Shown here in pieces: positions 1 to 6,277 of a stretch of 10,918 nucleotides of DNA. The translations under genes were made by a program, and so were the position numbers. This DNA comes from Anaerolineaceae bacterium (GTDB lineage Bacteria > Chloroflexota > Anaerolineae > Anaerolineales > Anaerolineaceae). Positions within the stretch are counted from its first letter, which is position 1, and every line of letters starts with the position of its first letter. The notes beneath the pieces were generated by a model that saw nothing but the letters and a program-made list of their open reading frames with translations, searched no databases and was not told the DNA's origin. Location: positions 1-10,918 of the forward strand of contig WOZA01000007.1 of NCBI GenBank assembly GCA_011620505.1. Reading direction: 5' to 3'.

Positions 1-302
1 TGCTCCTCAGGCTTGAGAGCCCGAACATACTGCATGGCTTGAGTAAAAGCAGCGTCCAAGGACTTGCCCCGGGATTTCATTTCAATGAGGATTTTGCCGG
101 GCAGAAGGTAATCAATGTAGTTTTGGGTGCCATCTATACTGATGATTGGGTGTTCATGAAGACCATCGTGCCAGTCCACTCCAAAGACGTACATGAAGTC
201 TTTTTCGAAGGTTTGAGCTTCTTGCCGTTCATCACCGGTGCAATCTTTCCAACGTTTTTGAAAGGCGATTGCACGAGTCTCGATCTCGGTCCAGGTCAGC
301 AT
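1..302 (-). CDS. MmeI-like type IIL restriction-modification enzyme, N-terminal fragment (runs off left edge)
   Basis: The first 100 codons of a larger protein are present; the rest lies to the left. Known members of this family fuse an N-terminal PD-(D/E)XK nuclease to a gamma-class adenine DNA methyltransferase and a target-recognition domain, and both cut and modify DNA as one polypeptide. Seen here: an opening like MmeI's (W4, then AIAFQKRW at 11-18), a VFG at 39-41, then IDYLLPGKILIEMKSRG at 63-79 and LDAAFTQAMQYVRAL at 82-96. The predicted nuclease residues are D64, E74 and K76, with the same D-10-E-x-K spacing as in MmeI. ATG at 302 follows GAGGGA at a good distance, and the upstream ATGs are out of frame and stop at once. 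Whether the methylase part is intact cannot be seen. A methylase-only or BREX/DISARM-type relative is possible, but the N-terminal match is strong. Confidence 0.82.
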   Translation of the reverse strand, partial: MLTWTEIETRAIAFQKRWKDCTGDERQEAQTFEKDFMYVFGVDWHDGLHEHPIISIDGTQNYIDYLLPGKILIEMKSRGKSLDAAFTQAMQYVRALKPEE

Positions 303-352
303 AACGAATCCCTCATGAAATTTTTCATCCCAGTCCGCCTGGGATTGGTTTG

Positions 353-358
353 ATTATA
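353..358 (-). promoter_or_regulatory. Candidate -10 box for the MmeI-like gene
   Basis: A perfect TATAAT on the minus strand lies about 50 nt before the ATG at 302, giving a leader of roughly 43 nt. No good -35 is seen 16-18 bp upstream (TATGCT at the expected place), so the call rests on the -10 box alone. The interval 303-454 holds nothing else I can support. Confidence 0.4.
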
Positions 359-454
359 ACCCCTGAAAATTACCAAGCATAGAATCGAGGCAGAAAATGA
401 AAAACGGAAACCTGGCAGGAAACATTGAACGAAATAGCTAATTAAAACAAAAAA

Positions 455-526
455 TGGCGAGGCTGGGATTTGAACCCAGAACCAATGGCTTATGAGTCCA
501 CTGCTCCACCGTTGAGCTACCTCGCC
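455..526 (-). tRNA. tRNA-Met (anticodon CAT), elongator-like
   Basis: This 72-nt cloverleaf has acceptor GGCGAGG/CCTCGCC (7 bp), D-stem GCTC/GAGC, anticodon loop CTCATAA (anticodon at 492-494), a 5-nt variable loop, T-arm CTGGG-TTCAAAT-CCCAG, and discriminator A at 455. No CCA is encoded; T-rich sequence follows directly. The acceptor pairs fully at position 1-72, which argues against initiator tRNA. A CAT anticodon could also belong to lysidine-modified tRNA-Ile2, but the overall shape fits elongator Met better. The pair closing the anticodon loop (A31 opposite G39) is a mismatch. Confidence 0.93.
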
Positions 527-539
527 ACGATGCCCAAGG

Positions 540-568
540 ATATTACCCGAAATAGGTCAAAAAGTCAA
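540..568 (-). promoter_or_regulatory. Promoter of tRNA-Met
   Basis: On the minus strand, a TTGACT -35 at 563-568 and a TAATAT -10 at 540-545 are separated by 17 bp. Transcription would start about 7 nt before the tRNA 5' end at 526, a short leader typical of tRNA genes. Confidence 0.65.
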
Positions 569-609
569 CCAATTTCCCCGGGAAATCTGTGATGAGGTGA
601 CCGTTTTTA

Positions 610-630
610 GGGAGAAAAGTAACTTCTCCC
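610..630. other. Small stem-loop downstream of exodeoxyribonuclease III
   Basis: A perfect 7-bp stem, GGGAGAA (610-616) with TTCTCCC (624-630), has a 7-nt loop and lies 8 nt past the xth stop. Neither side has a proper T tract (TAAAAACGG follows on the minus strand). It is at best a weak terminator or mRNA-end stabiliser. Confidence 0.35.
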
Positions 631-637
631 CCTAACC

Positions 638-1402
638 CTAATCCTTCAAGATCAGGCTCACCGGGCAGTGGTCAGAACCCATAATCTCGTCGTGAATTTC
701 AACAGCTTCCACCCGCGGCATTAACTCAGAGCTGACCAAAAAGTAGTCCAGGCGCCAGCCGACGTTGCGCGGACGGGCGTTGGTGCGGTAATCCCACCAG
801 GTGTAGCCGACTTTGTCCGGGTAGAGGGCGCGATAGGCATCGACAAAATTATGCTCAAGGAACTTATCAATCCAGGCGCGCTCCTCAGGCAAGAAGCCGG
901 TGTTTTTCTGATTTGACTTCGGGTTGGCAAGGTCGATCTCGTTGTGAGCGGTGTTGAAATCCCCGGTGATAATGACTTTCTCGCCCCTGGCATGATGCTG
1001 GTCGCACAGTTCGAGCAGGCGGGCATAAAAGCCAAGTTTGAAGGGAACGCGCCTATTCTCCTGCCCGCCATTAGGGAAATAGATATTGTAAAGGAAAAAA
1101 TCCGGATACTCCATGCGGATGGTGCGTCCTTCGTCATCATATTCTTCCATGTCCAGTCCGGTCTTAATCGAAAGCGGTTCCTGTTTAAAGAGGACGGCCG
1201 TCCCGCTATAACCCGGGCGCTCGGCGGAGTGCCAAAAGCTTTGATATTCCGGGTGTTCGAGGAGCAATTGGGGCACCTGTTCCGGCTTGGCCTTGATCTC
1301 CTGCAGACACAGTATATCGGGCTTGACTTCATCCAGCCAGGCGAAACCATCCTTGTTGACGACCGCTCGTATTCCGTTGACATTCCAGGTTGTAATTCTC
1401 AT
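638..1402 (-). CDS. xth: Exodeoxyribonuclease III (AP endonuclease)
   Basis: This cytoplasmic base-excision repair enzyme incises DNA 5' to abasic sites and has 3'-5' exonuclease and 3'-repair activity. The 254-residue protein has the full exonuclease-endonuclease-phosphatase fold signature: WN at 6-7, LQE with metal-binding E35, YFPNG with Y108, GDFN with D148 and N150, W203, RLDY with D219, and a GSDHCP end with the catalytic pair D244/H245. All residues known to be needed in the ExoIII family are present and the length is normal. ATG at 1402 is preceded by AAAGG about 10 nt upstream. The gene stands alone on the minus strand, divergent from the M23 peptidase gene, with a candidate extended -10 promoter that lies inside that neighbour's first codons. 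Confidence 0.95.
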   Translation of the reverse strand: MRITTWNVNGIRAVVNKDGFAWLDEVKPDILCLQEIKAKPEQVPQLLLEHPEYQSFWHSAERPGYSGTAVLFKQEPLSIKTGLDMEEYDDEGRTIRMEYPDFFLYNIYFPNGGQENRRVPFKLGFYARLLELCDQHHARGEKVIITGDFNTAHNEIDLANPKSNQKNTGFLPEERAWIDKFLEHNFVDAYRALYPDKVGYTWWDYRTNARPRNVGWRLDYFLVSSELMPRVEAVEIHDEIMGSDHCPVSLILKD

Positions 1403-1425
1403 TCTGCGCGCCTTTTCAAAGCCTA

Positions 1426-1434
1426 TGGTAAACT
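1426..1434 (+). promoter_or_regulatory. Candidate extended -10 for the M23 peptidase gene
   Basis: TGG plus TAAACT (4 of 6 consensus positions) on the plus strand would start transcription near 1441, leaving only about 6 nt before ATG 1447. This fits the lack of a Shine-Dalgarno sequence there. No clear -35 is visible. Tentative. Confidence 0.3.
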
Positions 1435-1446
1435 AATGATTTGATT

Positions 1447-2868
1447 ATGGCAGATTATACCAACCTCCGGAAGAGTTTTTTAGCCAGACGTTTTTCGCTC
1501 GCTATGCTTCTTTTGATTCCCTTGTTTTTTGGCATAAGTCTGCGCCCTGCGCAAGCCCAGGCAACCTACCCGGTTTACATTGTGGAATATGGCGACACGC
1601 TTTCGTGGATCGCGCAGCGCTTTGATACCACCCTTGATCAGTTGATGACGCTCAACAACATCCAGCCCGACGATATGCTGCGCCCGGGAGACCGGCTGCA
1701 AATACCGAGCCTTGAGGGGATGCAGGGAGTGCTGACGACTGAGTATGTGACCCTGGGTGCAAGCCTGACCAGCCTGAGCCGGCGCAGTCAGACCGACACG
1801 GCAGTTTTGGTAAAAGCCAACCGCCTGACGAGCCCTTCGGAGCTGTTTATCGGGCGCGAGATCATCATGACCACCCAGGAAAATGGCAGTTACATGACCA
1901 CCATGCCTGCCATCAAACCCGGGCAGTCCTTTTTGGAAGCCAGCGTCTTGAGCGGCAAAAATACCTGGCTGCTGGCAGAGATGAACGGCCTGGCAAGCCC
2001 GATCATGGGCATGCCGATGGATACTTACTACATGCCTTCCGCTGAGGTGAATGGCAGCAACCTGGCTCTGCCCGGCATCAAAAGCATCATTTTGGATAAC
2101 CTTCCGCTCTACCAGGGCGACACGTTCCTGATCAAAGTTGAAAGCGACCAGCCAGTGACGGTCCATGCTGACCTGGCATCCATTCAGCCTACTTTTGTGG
2201 ACCTGGGAGGGGTGCAAATGGCTTACGGCGGCATTAATGCGCTGACCGAGCCCGGAGTGTACCCTCTGACAATGACGGTAACTTACCCTGATGGGAGTGA
2301 GTACCGGTTTGATCAACTGGTGATGATCAGTTCAGCAAATTATGTGACCGACAAACCTCTGCAGGTCGATCCGGAATCCATTGGAACCGAAGCGGAAAAA
2401 GCTGAAAATGACAAGTTTAAGAGCGTTATCGCGGCTGTGACCCCAGCGCAGTATTGGGACGGGCTGTGGTATTCACCAGCCCAGGACGCTGACTGCATCA
2501 TCTCGCAATTTGGCAGCCGGCGAACCTATAATGACAACCCTGGCCTTTATTATCATACCGGGCTCGATCTGGGCTACTGCAAAGGCACAGACGTCTACGC
2601 GCCAGCCCGCGGAACGGTGGTTGGAGTTTTCCCGGACCAGGTGGTGCGCGGAAACAGCATCGTGATCGACCACGGTATGGGCGTCTATACGACCTACATG
2701 CACCTCAGCCAGATTTTGGTGGCACAAGGCGACATCGTTGAGTCTGGACAACTGATTGGAATTATTGGTACGACCGGCCGCTCGACTGGTCCGCACCTGC
2801 ACTTTGAAGTGGATATCCAGGGCACGCCTGTCAATCCCTTGACATGGCTGCGCCGGGAATTTCCTTAA
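1447..2868 (+). CDS. Secreted LysM-domain M23 metallopeptidase (peptidoglycan hydrolase)
   Basis: Predicted 473-residue exported cell-wall enzyme. Residues 1-39 form a signal peptide: basic start, hydrophobic stretch 18-31, and an AQAQA cleavage region. A clear LysM (peptidoglycan-binding) domain covers about 41-88 with YIVEYGDTLSWIAQRF. Two degenerate LysM-like repeats follow (about 95-142 and 153-197), then a beta-rich, Ig-like stretch (about 205-297). The C-terminal M23 (LytM/DD-endopeptidase type) domain at about 348-468 has ligands H370 and D374 in HTGLD, H419 in YMHLS, and H450/H452 in GPHLHFE, so it looks catalytically complete. C350 and C378 could form a disulfide. Start: the first in-frame codon is TTG 1441, but ATG 1447 is the better start; neither has a visible Shine-Dalgarno. 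A role in wall remodelling or division is inferred from family knowledge; a regulatory rather than hydrolytic role cannot be excluded. Confidence 0.92.
   Translation: MADYTNLRKSFLARRFSLAMLLLIPLFFGISLRPAQAQATYPVYIVEYGDTLSWIAQRFDTTLDQLMTLNNIQPDDMLRPGDRLQIPSLEGMQGVLTTEYVTLGASLTSLSRRSQTDTAVLVKANRLTSPSELFIGREIIMTTQENGSYMTTMPAIKPGQSFLEASVLSGKNTWLLAEMNGLASPIMGMPMDTYYMPSAEVNGSNLALPGIKSIILDNLPLYQGDTFLIKVESDQPVTVHADLASIQPTFVDLGGVQMAYGGINALTEPGVYPLTMTVTYPDGSEYRFDQLVMISSANYVTDKPLQVDPESIGTEAEKAENDKFKSVIAAVTPAQYWDGLWYSPAQDADCIISQFGSRRTYNDNPGLYYHTGLDLGYCKGTDVYAPARGTVVGVFPDQVVRGNSIVIDHGMGVYTTYMHLSQILVAQGDIVESGQLIGIIGTTGRSTGPHLHFEVDIQGTPVNPLTWLRREFP
1454..1462 (-). promoter_or_regulatory. Extended -10 promoter of xth, inside the M23 coding start
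   Basis: On the minus strand TGG-TATAAT forms a full extended -10 element (TGnTATAAT). Transcription would start near 1447, giving a leader of about 45 nt to the xth ATG. No convincing -35 is present, which extended -10 promoters can tolerate. It overlaps codons 3-6 of the divergent peptidase gene. Confidence 0.5.
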
Positions 2869-2872
2869 AATA

Positions 2873-2896
2873 AAAAGAGCAAATAATTGCTCTTTT
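2873..2896. terminator. Bidirectional intrinsic terminator between M23 gene and tRNA-Leu
   Basis: A perfect 10-bp stem, AAAAGAGCAA (2873-2882) with TTGCTCTTTT (2887-2896), closes an ATAA loop. The T and A runs at the stem ends give a U tract whichever strand is read. It lies 4 nt past the M23 stop on the plus strand and 4 nt past the tRNA-Leu 3' end on the minus strand, so it can end both convergent transcripts. Confidence 0.85.
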
Positions 2897-2900
2897 CGAA

Positions 2901-2982
2901 TGCGCTGAGAGGGAGTTGAACCCTCACGCCTTGCGGCACGTGGCCCTCAACCACGCCTGTCTGCCAATTCCAGCACCAGCGC
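2901..2982 (-). tRNA. tRNA-Leu (anticodon GAG)
   Basis: An 82-nt class II tRNA: acceptor GCGCTGG/TCAGCGC (one G-T pair), anticodon stem CGTGG/CCACG with loop TTGAGGG (anticodon at 2946-2948), and a long variable arm with stem GCC-GCAA-GGC as expected for leucine tRNA. T-arm is GAGGG-TTCAACT-CCCTC, with discriminator A at 2901. No CCA is encoded. It reads CUU/CUC codons. Confidence 0.95.
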
Positions 2983-2996
2983 AAACGTGAGAATAA

Positions 2997-3024
2997 ATTA
3001 TACCGGTTCCGCGGTCTTTGTCAA
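2997..3024 (-). promoter_or_regulatory. Consensus promoter of tRNA-Leu
   Basis: On the minus strand a perfect TTGACA (3019-3024) and a perfect TATAAT (2997-3002) are separated by 16 bp. The start would fall near 2990, 8 nt before the tRNA. It is the strongest promoter match in the window, as expected for a stable-RNA gene. Confidence 0.88.
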
Positions 3025-3053
3025 GAACGCGGCACCAGAATCTGAGGTTTAGG

Positions 3054-4058
3054 TTGAAGAAAACAATTGTTTTGGACGCGATGGGCAGTGATAACCGCCC
3101 CTTTCCAGAAGTGGAAGCGGCAGTAACTGCGAGCAAGAAATTGGGGATCAACGTCATCCTGGTCGGCGACGAGGTTCAGCTTACCTCTGAACTAAAAAAA
3201 TTGAACCAGGACCTTGAGGGAGTGCGGGTGGTGCATGCACCAGAGTGGCTCGAGATGAGCGACCATATCCAGGAAGCCCGCGCCAAGAAGCAAAATACGA
3301 TGGCTGTCGGAATGGAGTTGGTAAAGGATGGCGAAGCCCAGGCTTTCGTAACCGCGGGGAATACCGGCATGGCGATGTACTTTGGGAGTAAGATCTTCGG
3401 CTTGATCCCGGGCCTGATCCGACCAAGTCTGTGTGCCACATTACCCGTAAAAGGCGGCAGAAGCGTTCTCCTGGACGTTGGCGCCAATGCGGAGTGCAGA
3501 CCGGAATTTTTGGTGCAATTTGCACAAATGGGGGCAGTCTTTGCGCGATTGATGCTCGGAGTGACCGAACCTCGCATTGGTTTAATTGCTAACGGTGAGG
3601 AAGAAGGCAAGGGCAATGAACTTATCAAGGCGACATACCCACTGCTGAAAGAACAGGTGCCTGGCTTTGTTGGTAATATCGAAGGTAAGGAGCTGTTTGG
3701 CGGATCCGTCGACGTGGCGGTAACGGATGGTTTCACAGGGAATGTGATGCTCAAGTCAATTGAAGCGGTTGCCAAACTGATCATGAGCACGCTCAAGGAT
3801 GAACTGATGAGCAGCACACGGACCAAGGTGGGCGCATTGCTGGCAAAGCCCGCTTTCAGCAAGGTGCAGCAGTTGATGGACCCCGCAGAAATTGGTTCAG
3901 CGCCGCTGTTGGGGTTAAATGAGCTGGTGTTTGTGGGGCACGGACGCTCGGACGCAAAAACCATGGTGAGCGCCATAGCCCAAGCAGTGCAGGCGATTGA
4001 TGCCGACTTATTGCCAGGTTTGAAAAAATCCATCTCGGAAAACGGAGAGTTAAAATGA
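3054..4058 (+). CDS. plsX: Phosphate acyltransferase PlsX
   Basis: PlsX makes acyl-phosphate from acyl-ACP and phosphate, feeding PlsY for the first acylation of glycerol-3-phosphate; it acts as a peripheral membrane enzyme. Family motifs are all in place: DAMGSD at 8-13 (DAMGGD in many homologs), TAGNTGM at 100-106, DVGANAECRP at 141-150, IGLIANGEEEGKGN at 175-188, a VGNIEGKELF block and TDGFTGNVMLK, and a late APLLG block with GHGRSDAK. Start: TTG 3054 is chosen because TGAGG precedes it at 7 nt, the protein then opens with KKTIVLDAMG as homologs do, and the length (334) is normal. The longer TTG at 3018 has no ribosome site and overlaps the -35 of tRNA-Leu. The stop overlaps the next start (ATGA), so the two are probably translated together. 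Confidence 0.95.
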   Translation: MKKTIVLDAMGSDNRPFPEVEAAVTASKKLGINVILVGDEVQLTSELKKLNQDLEGVRVVHAPEWLEMSDHIQEARAKKQNTMAVGMELVKDGEAQAFVTAGNTGMAMYFGSKIFGLIPGLIRPSLCATLPVKGGRSVLLDVGANAECRPEFLVQFAQMGAVFARLMLGVTEPRIGLIANGEEEGKGNELIKATYPLLKEQVPGFVGNIEGKELFGGSVDVAVTDGFTGNVMLKSIEAVAKLIMSTLKDELMSSTRTKVGALLAKPAFSKVQQLMDPAEIGSAPLLGLNELVFVGHGRSDAKTMVSAIAQAVQAIDADLLPGLKKSISENGELK

Positions 4059-4789
4059 AATTAGTCAGAAACGATAAACAAATTAAACGCAATAAACTTA
4101 TTGGCAATATTATGACCTTCACAAGCCTGGCTGTATTGGGACTAGGCCTCTATTTTGCTTTTCAAAAAGATATGTCGCAAATTCTATATTCCTATGTCTG
4201 CCTGATTATCGGCTTTCTTCTGACACAAATTGGTTTGAATTTCGTAAATCGCTATGGACGATCCCCGAGGTATGACGAAATTCTGGGCTCTGCTTTTGAA
4301 AAATTGCGGCATGAGTACACGTATTATGTTTACAGTTCGCCTGTACCAATGCTTTTGCTCGGTCCCTGCCGTCTGTGGATGCCAATCCCAGTCAGCGCTA
4401 CTGGAGATATCAGCTACCAGAACGGGAAATGGGTTCACAAGACGAAGAATCGCATCCAGAAATTGATGGGGCAGGACACCGTAGGCAAGCCAGACAAAGA
4501 AGTCGCTGAAGCTTCTGCAACGCTGACCAGATACCTGACCGAAAAAGGTATCCCCCCTGAAATGCATCCTGAATTGAAACCGATCATGGTGGTCTACCTG
4601 AAAGAAACCCAGCTTGGGGACGTCTCGCAAGCACCCTACCCGGTAGTGGAATTGGAAGACCTGAAGCGCTACATCCGCCGTATGGATCGTGAAGAATGCA
4701 CGGACCCAATCAGCCCGGAAGTGGCAGCAAAACTGCAGGACGCTTTGGCTAATGGAATTGCTGTAGCCGTTACCGAAGGCGCGGAGTAG
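4055..4789 (+). CDS. Unrecognised two-helix membrane protein with NERD-like soluble region, coupled to plsX
   Basis: I do not recognise this 244-residue protein with certainty. After a very basic start come two likely transmembrane helices (about 16-36 and 44-64), so it should sit in the cytoplasmic membrane with a large cytosolic C-terminal part. The region 73-130 resembles the NERD (nuclease-related) domain outline: a conserved helix (YDEILGSAFEKLRHEY), a hydrophobic strand ending LLLGPCRLW, then a turn with G117 and GKW at 124-126. The acidic/lysine nuclease residues normally after the GP motif are not evident (IPVSATG), so activity is doubtful. A second strand-rich part follows (KPIMVVYLKE, about 175-184). 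GGAG at 4044-4047 precedes the ATG, which overlaps the plsX stop by 4 nt, suggesting a membrane or lipid-linked role. The function is unknown. Confidence 0.75.
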   Translation: MKLVRNDKQIKRNKLIGNIMTFTSLAVLGLGLYFAFQKDMSQILYSYVCLIIGFLLTQIGLNFVNRYGRSPRYDEILGSAFEKLRHEYTYYVYSSPVPMLLLGPCRLWMPIPVSATGDISYQNGKWVHKTKNRIQKLMGQDTVGKPDKEVAEASATLTRYLTEKGIPPEMHPELKPIMVVYLKETQLGDVSQAPYPVVELEDLKRYIRRMDREECTDPISPEVAAKLQDALANGIAVAVTEGAE

Positions 4790-4906
4790 TAAAACCACGT
4801 GCCCCTAAAGCCATGTTTCTGCTTGCAGTTATTGGCCAATGAAATTGGTCGAGAAATGCGTTCCGACTGAACTAGAGAGTATCTGCATATCAATAGACAA
4901 ATAAAA

Positions 4907-4940
4907 ACAGCGCGGTTCTCGCGCTGTCTCTTTGTTTTTT
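4907..4940. terminator. Bidirectional intrinsic terminator between converging operons
   Basis: Stem ACAGCGCG (4907-4914) pairs perfectly with CGCGCTGT (4920-4927) around a 5-nt loop. TCTCTTTGTTTTTT follows on the plus strand, and TTTTTATTTG on the minus strand (the last stem T, then TTTT). It can end the plsX operon and the scpB-rluB operon; it lies 26 nt beyond the rluB stop. The rest of 4790-4906 shows no gene. Confidence 0.85.
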
Positions 4941-4952
4941 CCTCGGGACGAA

Positions 4953-5690
4953 TTACTTTGGCTCGTCTTTTATCAGCCCGGCTGATTTTCGGAGCTGGTA
5001 GACCTCGCGTTGGGTCAGGTGGCGCCATTCGCCGGATTTTAGTTTGCCCAGCCTGAGTGTGCCTATGCGCACTCGCTTGATCTGCGAAACTGGCAGTCCG
5101 ATGCGCGCACCTACTTTGCGGATCTGGCGTTTTTTACCCTCGAACATGATGATCCGCAGCCACGCTCCGTTGCTATAGCTGCCCATGATCTCCACCTGCG
5201 CGGGCAATGTGCGGGTGCCATCCTCCAAAACGACACCACGGCGCCAGATTTCAAGCTGTTCCTGGTCCGGAGTTTTGATCACGAAGACTTCGTACTCTTT
5301 CTCGTGGTGATAGCGGGGATGGGTCAGACGGTTTGCCAATTCGCCATCGTTGGTCATCAGGATCAGCCCTTCGCTGTCGAGATCCAACCGCCCCACCGCG
5401 AAAAGCGGCTCAGAGATACCAATCAGATCGTTAACTGTGGGTTTGGGGTGGTTTTCGTCGATATCAGACAGATACCCTTTAGGTTTATTTAAAGCGATAT
5501 AAATCCGTTCGTTTGAAACCCGGATTAACTTGCCATCAACAGTGATCATATCTTTGGCAGGGTCAGCCTTATCACCAAGATGGATGACTTTCCCATTTAC
5601 CTTGACATGACCCGCTTCAATTAACTTTTCACAAGCACGGCGCGAGCCTAACCCCGCAGACGCCATGATCTTTTGAACGCGTTCTTCCAT
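4953..5690 (-). CDS. rluB: 23S rRNA pseudouridine synthase, RluB/RsuA family
   Basis: This enzyme isomerises a uridine in ribosomal RNA to pseudouridine; RluB members modify 23S rRNA in the peptidyl-transferase region. The 245-residue protein starts with an S4 RNA-binding domain (about 2-60: RVQKIMASAGLGSRRACEKLI, then GHVKVNG). The catalytic domain holds NKPKGYLS at 68-75 and GRLDLDSEGL at 100-109, where D103 is the expected nucleophile. EGKKRQIRKV near the C-terminus is the other family block. The S4 domain and short length exclude TruA/TruB/RluD types; RsuA or RluE are the only near alternatives, and RluB is favoured by its coupling to scpB, a common bacterial pair. The ATG at 5690 shares one base with the scpB stop (TGATG), so translation is likely coupled. 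Confidence 0.92.
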   Translation of the reverse strand: MEERVQKIMASAGLGSRRACEKLIEAGHVKVNGKVIHLGDKADPAKDMITVDGKLIRVSNERIYIALNKPKGYLSDIDENHPKPTVNDLIGISEPLFAVGRLDLDSEGLILMTNDGELANRLTHPRYHHEKEYEVFVIKTPDQEQLEIWRRGVVLEDGTRTLPAQVEIMGSYSNGAWLRIIMFEGKKRQIRKVGARIGLPVSQIKRVRIGTLRLGKLKSGEWRHLTQREVYQLRKSAGLIKDEPK

Positions 5691-6277
5691 CAGTCTTTCA
5701 AAAGCCTCGTTTCTTCTGTTTCGGGCGATGGTTTGGCTGCAAACAATCCTTCAAGATCCACCGCTGGGAGTTGATCAAGCGATTCAAGACCGAAATGCTG
5801 GAAAAACTCGTTGGTCACACCGTATAAGATCGGACGTCCAATCGCTTCAGAACGTCCCAGTTCCTCGATCAGACCTCTGGCGAGTAAACTCTTCACCACG
5901 CCATCACTATTAACGCCGCGGATGGAGTCAATTTCCGGCCGGGTGGTGGGCTGCTTGTACGCCACGATTGCCAGCACTTCCAACGCAGCCTGTGTCAGGC
6001 GGGAAGTGACCTCCAGCCCGAGAAATCTTTCGATCATTTCAGCGTGCTCCGGCGCCGTGATGAGCTGGTATTGATTCTTGATCTTTTGCAGGCGCAGACC
6101 ATGCTCCAAGGTAAGATGAGCAGATAATGCCTCAAGCGATTGCTCAACCGCAGACTTTGAAACATTCAATGCTTGGCTTAATTGCTCTACAGAACTCAAA
6201 CCGGGTGCTGCAAAAAGTAAGGCTTCGAGCGCCTTAGTGGTTGGAGTTAGCGAATTGGTTGGGTCGTGTTCGGGCAT
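5690..6277 (-). CDS. scpB: Segregation and condensation protein ScpB
   Basis: ScpB is the winged-helix subunit that binds the kleisin ScpA in the SMC-ScpAB condensin, which organises and separates chromosomes. The 195-residue protein has two winged-helix domains (about 12-85 and 92-165). The second carries the family signatures: LTQAALEVLAIVAYKQP at 94-110, RPEIDSIRGVNSD at 113-125, and GRPILYGVTNEFFQHFGL at 147-164, followed by a short acidic tail. The length is typical. ATG 6277 opens a two-gene operon with rluB. Its ribosome site is weak (GTGAG about 10 nt upstream) and a candidate -10 box lies about 30 nt upstream. The usual partner scpA is not in this window and must lie elsewhere. Confidence 0.95.
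   Translation of the reverse strand: MPEHDPTNSLTPTTKALEALLFAAPGLSSVEQLSQALNVSKSAVEQSLEALSAHLTLEHGLRLQKIKNQYQLITAPEHAEMIERFLGLEVTSRLTQAALEVLAIVAYKQPTTRPEIDSIRGVNSDGVVKSLLARGLIEELGRSEAIGRPILYGVTNEFFQHFGLESLDQLPAVDLEGLFAAKPSPETEETRLLKD

Noticed and set aside
39..353. Plus-strand open frame of 104 codons
   Set aside because: It is antisense to the MmeI-like frame, whose translation matches a known family; the plus-strand product has no recognisable features.
944..1444. Plus-strand open frame of 166 codons
   Set aside because: It lies wholly opposite xth, which has all catalytic residues; the antisense frame is a by-product of codon bias.
1480..2316. Minus-strand open frame of 278 codons
   Set aside because: It is antisense to the LysM/M23 gene; composition is rich in H, R and Q with no domain, as expected for a shadow.
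3018..3053. N-terminal extension of PlsX from TTG 3018
   Set aside because: No ribosome site, overlaps the tRNA-Leu -35, and adds a basic 12-residue stretch not expected in PlsX.
3176..4033. Minus-strand open frame of 285 codons
   Set aside because: It is antisense to plsX; the S/P/T-rich product shows no family signature.
4831..4840. Palindrome ATTGGCCAAT in the intergenic region
   Set aside because: Only 10 bp, no promoter or gene start nearby, and it can easily occur by chance.
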